This document shows positions 6,720-11,231 of a DNA stretch of 11,231 nucleotides, in pieces; positions within the stretch are counted from its first letter, which is position 1; each line of letters starts with the position of its first letter. The notes under the pieces are model-generated. The model made no database searches, was not told where the DNA came from, and saw only the letters and a program-made list of their open reading frames with translations. Origin of the DNA: Actinomycetota bacterium. Its GTDB lineage: Bacteria > Actinomycetota > Acidimicrobiia > Spongiisociales > ZC4RG35. The position numbers and the translations under genes were made by a program. The DNA lies in NCBI GenBank assembly GCA_022615295.1, contig JAKEHF010000071.1, forward strand, positions 1 to 11,231, given 5' to 3'.

Positions 6720-7607
6720 TCATGGCAGCGAGGTCAACGTGCTCAGCTCATCGAGGAAGACACCACGATCGGGTCTCGGTCTCCCCTCGATCCAGTCGAA
6801 CATGACGTTGTCGATGAGTCTGATGCCATCGACCGAAGCCGCCACCGCAAGCACGGCCGGCTCGGAGAGGTCGGCTATCGGCTTCATCGTCTTCAGGGAA
6901 GCCAGCTTGACATAGTCGACCTGAAGTGACCGTATCGAACGGCCCACGGTCGCCTCGAGACGCTCACCACGCCCCTCTCCGGCATCCACCTGCTCGGACG
7001 CCTGGAACAAACCCCTGCTGATCGCCAGGGCCTTCTCCCGGCCCGTCGAGCCGAGACGGACGTTCCGGCTGGAGAGGGCCAACCCGTCGGGCTCCCTGAC
7101 CACCGGGGCCTCGACGATCTCAATGGGGAAGCGGAGGTCACTGGTCATGGCCCGGAGGACCACGAGCTGCTGGGCGTCCTTGCGCCCGAACATGGCCATC
7201 TCGGGTCTGAGACCGGCGAACAACTTGGCCACGACGGTGGCCACACCGACGAAGTGGCCGGGACGATGACGGCCCTCCATCTCGTCGGTCACCCCGGTGA
7301 CCTCCACGGTCGTGATCGAGACTCCCCCGTACACCTCCTCGACTGACGGGGCAAAGAGGATGTCGACACCGGCGCCGCCGGCCAGCTCCGAATCGCGCTC
7401 GATGTCACGTGGGTAGGCGTCGAAGTCCCCGGGATCGTTGAACTGTGTCGGGTTGACGAAGAGGGAGACGACCAGGGTGTCGCAGCGCTCGCGGAGCAGG
7501 CCCATCAACCTGAGATGGCCCTCGTGGAAAAAGCCGAGTGTGGGGAGTAAACCGACCGTTCCCCCATAGAGACCCCTCGTCTCGGCGAATGTGGATGTCA
7601 CCTCCAT
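6720..7607 (-). CDS. panC: Pantothenate synthetase (pantoate--beta-alanine ligase)
   Basis: A 295-residue nucleotidyltransferase-fold enzyme that joins pantoate and beta-alanine with ATP to give pantothenate, the coenzyme A precursor. Motifs: PTLGFFHEGH (22-31, HxGH signature at 28-31), FVNPTQF (50-56, pantoate site), FGRKDAQQ (140-147) and LSSRNVRL (178-185, KMSKS-like). Several usually invariant positions differ from the canonical forms: PTMG is PTLG, GEKDYQQ is GRKDAQQ, and SSRNRYL is SSRNVRL. The Lys, Asp and Gln of the third motif and the Ser-Ser-Arg-Asn core are kept, so activity is likely. The ATG overlaps the end of the DUF2520 gene by 10 nt, with AGGA 9 nt upstream inside that gene, so the two are probably translated together. 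panB and panD are not in the window. Confidence 0.95.
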   Translation of the reverse strand: MEVTSTFAETRGLYGGTVGLLPTLGFFHEGHLRLMGLLRERCDTLVVSLFVNPTQFNDPGDFDAYPRDIERDSELAGGAGVDILFAPSVEEVYGGVSITTVEVTGVTDEMEGRHRPGHFVGVATVVAKLFAGLRPEMAMFGRKDAQQLVVLRAMTSDLRFPIEIVEAPVVREPDGLALSSRNVRLGSTGREKALAISRGLFQASEQVDAGEGRGERLEATVGRSIRSLQVDYVKLASLKTMKPIADLSEPAVLAVAASVDGIRLIDNVMFDWIEGRPRPDRGVFLDELSTLTSLP

Positions 7608-8407
7608 CGGCGGAGGTCCTCCTCACGCCCGGCGCGCAACGTGGTGGCCTCCGCGAGAAGACCGAACTGACGCCCCACCTCGGCCGACACGTCATGGGCG
7701 GCGGTGAGATGGCCGATCACCGTATCGACGTCGCCACGGGCGATCGGTCCGGTGAGCGCCGAGGCGGCGCCGCCCTCGAAGACGTTGGCGACCACCCGCT
7801 CGACGAGCGGTCTCGCCACTACCGGGTCGATCCCAGCCGAGCTGTAGAGGTCGGAGGCCACGGCGAGAGCCGTGGTGACGAAGTTGGAGGCGGCCGCAGC
7901 GGCGGCGTGGTAGGCGGGTCGTGAGGCGTCGTCGAGCGAGAACGGCCTCATCCCGAGGCTGGCGGCGAGATGGGTCAGCACGTCCACCGCCAGGGGATCG
8001 CCACCGATGCCGGCATAAGCCCCGGAGAGGGCGCGGGCGCCGCGTTCCGGATCGGGGAGTGTCTGGAGGGGGTGCATGCCGCCGATCGCCACCCCTGCGC
8101 TCTGCAAGGGACGCAATGCCGAGACCGGGGTGAAACCGGACAGATGTGCGGCGACGGCGACATTGCCGAGCCGACCGACGAGACCATCGACCACCTCGGG
8201 AATGGCGTCGTCCCTGACCGCGATCAGGGCAATATCGGCCTCGGGTAACGGGTCATCCCGCCGGAGCGGGGGACCGTAGTCGTGATTCCCGTTCCTGGAG
8301 AGGACGCCGACGACGACATGGCCGGCCTCGGTGGCGGCTATCGCCAGCGACCCACCCGCCCGCCCAGGGCCGATCAAGACGAGACGCAGGCCTTCTGGTC
8401 CGGGCAC
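7598..8407 (-). CDS. Rossmann-like / DUF2520 protein, candidate ketopantoate reductase
   Basis: A 269-residue cytosolic protein with an N-terminal NAD(P)-binding Rossmann domain (VLIGPGRAGG, 10-19, giving GxGxxG at 13-18) and a C-terminal helical DUF2520 domain. Family-typical segments are HLSG (88-91), GGMHPLQT (109-116), YHAAAAAASNF (166-176) and LTGPIARGD (218-226). The architecture is that of 6-phosphogluconate-dehydrogenase-like oxidoreductases. Its overlap with panC, also the neighbour order in mycobacteria (Rv3603c-panC), suggests it reduces ketopantoate to pantoate. From memory, a non-PanE ketopantoate reductase class (PanG) has been described, and I have not verified that this protein belongs to it. 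The start is GTG with no visible Shine-Dalgarno sequence. The frame has no better start close upstream, so the exact N-terminus is less sure than the rest. It follows the 110-aa gene by 24 nt. Confidence 0.85.
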   Translation of the reverse strand: MPGPEGLRLVLIGPGRAGGSLAIAATEAGHVVVGVLSRNGNHDYGPPLRRDDPLPEADIALIAVRDDAIPEVVDGLVGRLGNVAVAAHLSGFTPVSALRPLQSAGVAIGGMHPLQTLPDPERGARALSGAYAGIGGDPLAVDVLTHLAASLGMRPFSLDDASRPAYHAAAAAASNFVTTALAVASDLYSSAGIDPVVARPLVERVVANVFEGGAASALTGPIARGDVDTVIGHLTAAHDVSAEVGRQFGLLAEATTLRAGREEDLRRWR

Positions 8408-8431
8408 GTGGGGAGGGTAGTGGGGGTCTGG

Positions 8432-8764
8432 TCAGTCCCCCCGTAGTTGTTCGGGCGTGATCACCGGCCATTCTGAGTCGCGGGCCGCCTTCTCCTCGCG
8501 ATAGGCGCCACGACGCTTCCAGAACCTGGTCTTCCAGAGCTTGAACCTACGACGTTCCGGCTCGTGATGACCATTGACCGTCTCGTGGTTCCTGGTCCTC
8601 CTCTCGGTGGGCAACACGATCTCCTCGGGGTCGGCGACCGAGTGCAGTATCTGGTTTGTGGCGTGACGGGTGGCCCGGTGTTTCAGCTTGCGGTCGTCAC
8701 GTGTGGGACGACTCTCGTCATAACCGGGGATGTCCTGGCGATGCTCACGTGACCGTCTTGCCAT
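8432..8764 (-). CDS. Small, highly charged cationic protein of unknown function
   Basis: A 110-residue protein that I do not recognise. It is extremely hydrophilic and rich in Arg, Lys, His and Glu, with no cysteine, no membrane segment and no signal peptide. Residues 1-35 are basic (MARRSREHRQ at the start, RKLKHRATRH at 25-34). Residues 71-89 hold an aromatic-cationic cluster (FKLWKTRFWKRR, 74-85), and the acidic-to-neutral tail ends EWPVITPEQLRGD. Such composition suits nucleic-acid, ribosome or acidic-surface binding, but this is a guess. It is judged real because GGAGG stands 9 nt before the ATG (8774-8778), because codon use is G/C-biased at third positions over its whole length, and because it fills the gap between folK and the DUF2520 gene on the same strand. 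In mycobacteria this interval holds unrelated-looking genes (Rv3605c, Rv3604c). Confidence 0.7.
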   Translation of the reverse strand: MARRSREHRQDIPGYDESRPTRDDRKLKHRATRHATNQILHSVADPEEIVLPTERRTRNHETVNGHHEPERRRFKLWKTRFWKRRGAYREEKAARDSEWPVITPEQLRGD

Positions 8765-8773
8765 CTACACGTT

Positions 8774-8778
8774 CCTCC
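8774..8778 (-). promoter_or_regulatory. Ribosome binding site of the 110-aa protein gene
   Basis: GGAGG on the minus strand, 9 nt before the ATG. It is the main support for this small unrecognised gene being translated. Confidence 0.6.
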
Positions 8779-8847
8779 ATCTGTTGGCGGGCACATTCGA
8801 ATCTTGTGGAGGACGTCTGGCGGGGCTCGGCCACACACCATCCTCCG

Positions 8848-8856
8848 AACCTAGCA
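8848..8856 (-). promoter_or_regulatory. Possible internal promoter (extended -10) in the 116-nt gap
   Basis: The minus strand reads TG-C-TAGGTT, an extended -10-like element, with TTCCCC 17 nt upstream as a poor -35. It lies in 8765-8880, the longest intergenic stretch within the minus-strand gene run, and could start a transcript for the 110-aa gene, the DUF2520 gene, panC, lysS and the holin-like gene. The rest of this gap shows only a short CACA/TGTG inverted repeat around TTCGAA and no terminator-like stem with a T-tract. Confidence 0.25.
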
Positions 8857-8880
8857 CGGTCGGCGGGATGGGGGAACCCT

Positions 8881-9825
8881 TCAGAGTAGGAAGGGGACGA
8901 TCCGGCCCCTGACCCGTCTCATGTAGTCGCGGTACCCCGCGTAACGCATGCGGAGCCGTCGCTCCTCATAGGCGATCTTGACCAGGAAGAAGACGATGAG
9001 CACACCGGATCCGGCCAGCCCTGCCCAGCTGGCCACCGCCGCCGAGCCTCCCAAGGCCAAGAGCACCAGACCCGAGTAGATCGGGTGCCTCACGTACCGG
9101 TAGGGGCCATGGTCGACCAGGCTCGAACCCGGCCTTGGCTCAGGATTCGGCGTGAACGCGGTGTCGAGCCTTCTTGTGGCACTGACCGCCACGACGACCC
9201 CGATGATGGAGAGGCCCACACCAACCAGCCTCGACACCTCGGCGCGAACCACCACCGAGCCGTCGTAGGTCATGGCCAGGGCCACGAGCCCGAGAAGAGA
9301 GAACTGGACCACGACCAGCCAGCGAGCCAGGGCCGGGGTCTCCGGCGTCAGCCAAACCCGGGCCAGACGATCCACCCCATGGTGACCGATCGCCGCCAGT
9401 GCCTCCCTGGCGGTCAAGCCGGGGGCCACGATCGCCTCGGGCCACACCTCGCACAACGGTCGGAGCACGAACTCACGCTCCGCCGCCCGGGGATGAGGGA
9501 GGACCGCCCTCCCACCGGTCGTCGTGTCGGAGGCGATGAGGTCGAGGTCGAGAGTGCGCGGACCCCATGGCTCCTCGCGCACCCGCCCCGCCCCGCTCTC
9601 GATCGAGTGACAGATCGCCAGCATGGAATCGGGGTCCTCTTCGACGCCGACCAGGACCACGGCGTTCAGGTAGTGGCCCTGCTCCGGTCCCCCCATCGGA
9701 GCGGTCTCGTAGACCGAGGACACCCCCATCACAGCGCCGACCCGTCCCAGCTCGGTCACCGCATAACGGAGATTCTCGAGTCGGTCGCCGAGGTTCGAGC
9801 CGAGACCGATGGCGTAAGTCGTCAC
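8881..9825 (-). CDS. folK: Fusion of 6-hydroxymethyl-dihydropterin pyrophosphokinase (HPPK) with an ICMT-like membrane methyltransferase domain
   Basis: A 314-residue two-domain protein. Residues 1-155 are a complete HPPK, which transfers pyrophosphate from ATP to 6-hydroxymethyl-dihydropterin in folate synthesis: GLGSNLGDR (7-15), YETAP (39-43), WGPRTLDLDL (87-96, metal-binding Asp93 and Asp95) and LPHPR (109-113). A linker of about 10 residues leads to an integral membrane domain with about four helices (about 168-187, 199-217, 246-264 and 268-286). This domain has the isoprenylcysteine carboxyl methyltransferase / phospholipid methyltransferase-like signature GPYRYVRHPIYSG (240-252) and the distal EERRL...Y..Y segment (287-301), implying S-adenosylmethionine binding. 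Normal HPPK is about 155-180 residues, so the tail is an addition. No plausible internal start exists between the domains: the next Met is 185, inside a helix. The start is GTG, overlapping the folB stop by 4 nt (GTGA), so translation is probably coupled. The methyl acceptor is unknown. Confidence 0.92.
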   Translation of the reverse strand: MTTYAIGLGSNLGDRLENLRYAVTELGRVGAVMGVSSVYETAPMGGPEQGHYLNAVVLVGVEEDPDSMLAICHSIESGAGRVREEPWGPRTLDLDLIASDTTTGGRAVLPHPRAAEREFVLRPLCEVWPEAIVAPGLTAREALAAIGHHGVDRLARVWLTPETPALARWLVVVQFSLLGLVALAMTYDGSVVVRAEVSRLVGVGLSIIGVVVAVSATRRLDTAFTPNPEPRPGSSLVDHGPYRYVRHPIYSGLVLLALGGSAAVASWAGLAGSGVLIVFFLVKIAYEERRLRMRYAGYRDYMRRVRGRIVPFLL

Positions 9826-10181
9826 CGTTTGCGGTCGATGGTCACCGAGACGTCGCGAAGGGCCACCTCGACCGGTGCATCCGGTTTGTGGACGGTGACG
9901 ACGACGCGGGACACCCTTTCGTGGGTCAGCATCGTCTCCGCCACCCTGGTGGCCACTCGCTCGATCAGACGATGCGACTCGCCGCCGACGACCTCTCGGA
10001 CCTCGATGGCGAGCGCGCCGTAGTCGAGGGTGTCGTCGAGGTCGTCGCTGAGCCCGGCCGGGGCCAACTCGGCATAGAGGCTGACATCCACCCGGAACAT
10101 CTGGGCCTTCTCCTGTTCGCGCTCGAAGACCCCATGGCGGGCGAACACCTCGATTCCGGTGAGGTCGATGCGATCGGTCAC
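9822..10181 (-). CDS. folB: Dihydroneopterin aldolase
   Basis: A 119-residue cytosolic enzyme that cleaves 7,8-dihydroneopterin to 6-hydroxymethyl-dihydropterin and glycolaldehyde, the step just before HPPK. Motifs: FARHGVFEREQE (13-24, with catalytic-site Glu20), LDYG (52-55, Tyr54), ESHRLIERVA (68-77, pterin-binding Glu74) and VTVHKP (95-100, catalytic Lys99). Length is normal. The start is GTG and overlaps the stop of the upstream phosphatase-like gene by 4 nt (GTGA). The same arrangement recurs at its own end with folK, so three genes are joined by two identical 4-nt overlaps. Confidence 0.96.
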   Translation of the reverse strand: MTDRIDLTGIEVFARHGVFEREQEKAQMFRVDVSLYAELAPAGLSDDLDDTLDYGALAIEVREVVGGESHRLIERVATRVAETMLTHERVSRVVVTVHKPDAPVEVALRDVSVTIDRKR

Positions 10182-10672
10182 GAAGCGTTGGCTACGGGGA
10201 TGAGGGCCCGCCCCTCCGGTCCCAACGCACGACCCAGGATCTGTTGGATCACGGCGAGCGCCAGGATCGGATCCTTCACCAACCCCGACATCACCAGGAA
10301 GCCTCCGAGCAAACCGCCGAGCGTGTCGTCGATGACCTCCCGATGCACAAGGACCTTGGCATGGGACCGAGCCAGGGCCTTGGACAGGATGTTGAAGAAG
10401 CGGTTGACATCGTCGGCGCCCACGTTGGCCCCGACGGGGATCGAGTAGGTGGCGATTCCCGCCTGACGGTATGCGGCCAGGTTCTGATTGGCCGGGAGCA
10501 TGGAGACGATGGTGTTGATTCCTGCCTCCTCGACCAGCCAGGTGATCTCCTCCTCACGACGGACCCGGCGATGCTGGAACCCGGAGCCGCCCACCCTCTC
10601 CGAGACGGCGAGACGATCGGTGATGACCCATGTGAAGCCACGGGGTTTGAGACCGGCCACCATGCGTCCCAT
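10178..10672 (-). CDS. Dual-specificity-phosphatase-fold protein lacking catalytic residues (pseudophosphatase)
   Basis: A 164-residue protein resembling the tyrosine / dual-specificity phosphatase fold from end to end: WVITDRLAVSER (15-26), EEITWLVEEAGINTIVSML (41-59), a Pro-Val turn (79-80), VLVH (107-110) before the P-loop position, GGLLGGFLVMSGL (119-131) and ALAVIQQILGR (138-148). At the catalytic HCxxGxxR position it reads HREVIDDT (110-117): Cys is Arg111, Gly is Ile114 and Arg is Thr117, so phosphatase activity is not expected. It could be a binding or regulatory protein. Two Met codons compete as start, ATG at 10672 or at 10663. Neither has a strong Shine-Dalgarno sequence; the second has GGGA just upstream. 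The gene lies 58 nt after folE, overlaps folB by 4 nt, and occupies the position of folP in mycobacteria. The protein has no pterin-binding (DHPS) motifs, so it is not folP. Confidence 0.75.
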   Translation of the reverse strand: MGRMVAGLKPRGFTWVITDRLAVSERVGGSGFQHRRVRREEEITWLVEEAGINTIVSMLPANQNLAAYRQAGIATYSIPVGANVGADDVNRFFNILSKALARSHAKVLVHREVIDDTLGGLLGGFLVMSGLVKDPILALAVIQQILGRALGPEGRALIPVANAS

Positions 10673-10730
10673 CAGGGGGCCACGATAGCGGTCGGCAGCC
10701 TTGGCCCGGCCCTGTCATGGAGGGCTCTTC

Positions 10731-11231
10731 TCAGTGTGACGAGGTGCCGAAGAGAAGCGACATCGCTTCGGCGCGGGTGGCCGGACTCGACTCCATCGTG
10801 CCCCGCACCGCCGAGGTGACGGTCTTGGCGCCGGGTTTGCGAACCCCACGCATCGACATGCAGAGATGCTCAGCCTCGACGACGACGAGCACACCCAACG
10901 GGCTGAGACGGGTGTCGAGGGTGTCGGCCACCTGAGCGGTGAGGCGCTCCTGCATCTGTGGCCGCCTCGCATAGCCCTCGACGAGACGGGCCAGCTTGGA
11001 GAGACCGGTCACCCTTCCATTCGGCACATAGGCGACATGTGCCTCACCGTGGAAGGGCACGAAGTGATGCTCGCACATCGAGTAGAAGGGGATCTGACGC
11101 ACCATCACGATCTCCTGGTAGTGCTCGTCACCAAAGAAGGCATCGATCACCTCACCGGGATCGTTGTGGATCCCTGAGAAGACCTCCGCATAGAACCTGG
11201 CCACACGCTCCGGTGTCCCCATGAGGCCCTC
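10731..11231 (-). CDS. folE: GTP cyclohydrolase I (5' end outside window)
   Basis: The zinc enzyme of folate synthesis that converts GTP to 7,8-dihydroneopterin triphosphate. The frame is open through the right edge: codons before the ATG at 11222 read Glu-Gly-Leu, matching the usual EGL.xTPxRVA entry to the catalytic domain, so that ATG is internal and roughly 20-40 N-terminal residues are probably missing. Numbering from that Met: TPERVA (3-8), FYSMCEHHFVPF (46-57, zinc ligands Cys50 and His53, catalytic His52), GLSKLARLV (73-81), QERLT (91-95), EHLCMSMRGVRKPG (118-131, zinc ligand Cys121) and TVTSAVRG (134-141). The C-terminus is complete. All residues for the zinc-dependent type I enzyme are present. 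It is the most upstream gene of the minus-strand folate cluster within the window. Confidence 0.97.
   Translation of the reverse strand, partial: EGLMGTPERVARFYAEVFSGIHNDPGEVIDAFFGDEHYQEIVMVRQIPFYSMCEHHFVPFHGEAHVAYVPNGRVTGLSKLARLVEGYARRPQMQERLTAQVADTLDTRLSPLGVLVVVEAEHLCMSMRGVRKPGAKTVTSAVRGTMESSPATRAEAMSLLFGTSSH

Noticed and set aside
5384..6805. 473-aa plus-strand open frame
   Set aside because: It lies opposite lysS and the end of panC. No family motifs; composition is that of an antisense shadow.
8785..8815. tRNA-like T-loop (TTCGAATC) in the gap before the 110-aa gene
   Set aside because: There is no acceptor stem, anticodon arm or D-arm at the right spacing; the flanking bases give only a 4-bp stem.
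9085..10023. 312-aa plus-strand open frame (and the overlapping 293-aa frame to 10448)
   Set aside because: Antisense to the folK fusion, folB and the phosphatase-like gene, all of which have clear domains. No ribosome binding site or motif.

Overview
The window is a high-GC bacterial chromosome segment with dense gene packing, many GTG starts and 4-nt start/stop overlaps. Gene content and order point to Actinomycetota. The minus-strand order folE - x - folB - folK - x - DUF2520 gene - panC - lysS - (insert) - clpC is a reduced version of the order I remember from Mycobacterium (folE-folP-folB-folK-Rv3605c-Rv3604c-Rv3603c-panC-panD-coaX-Rv3599c-lysS-lsr2-clpC1). The departures from that order suggest a lineage distant from mycobacteria, possibly Acidimicrobiia. 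That placement is inferred from gene order and protein flavour, not from a phylogeny.

Layout, left to right. Positions 1-537 (+) hold the C-terminal part of a DUF559 / endonuclease-fold protein cut by the window edge. It converges on a secreted M15 metallopeptidase (547-1200, -), which lies 57 nt downstream of clpC (1258-3759, -), the AAA+ unfoldase of the ClpCP protease. A 99-nt divergent promoter region separates clpC from a long-chain polyprenyl diphosphate synthase (3859-4848, +). That gene converges with zero spacing on a four-helix holin-like membrane protein (4849-5208, -). From there to the right edge all genes are on the minus strand. In transcription order (right to left) they are: folE (cut by the right edge), a phosphatase-fold protein lacking all catalytic residues, folB, a folK-methyltransferase fusion, a 110-aa cationic protein of unknown function, a Rossmann/DUF2520 protein, panC, lysS and the holin-like gene. 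Spacings are mostly -10 to +58 nt. One 116-nt gap after the folK fusion may carry an internal promoter.

How the genes fit together: FolE, FolB and FolK are steps of tetrahydrofolate synthesis (GTP to 6-hydroxymethyl-dihydropterin diphosphate). PanC makes pantothenate, and the DUF2520 protein next to it is a candidate ketopantoate reductase. LysS charges tRNA-Lys. folP, panB, panD and coaX are not in the window.

The two most unusual items are the fusion of HPPK (FolK) to an integral-membrane isoprenylcysteine methyltransferase-like domain, and the apparently dead dual-specificity-phosphatase-like protein that occupies the place where folP usually sits. I see no CRISPR array, tRNA, rRNA, insertion sequence or prophage in the window. 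There is no gene-free stretch longer than about 120 nt.
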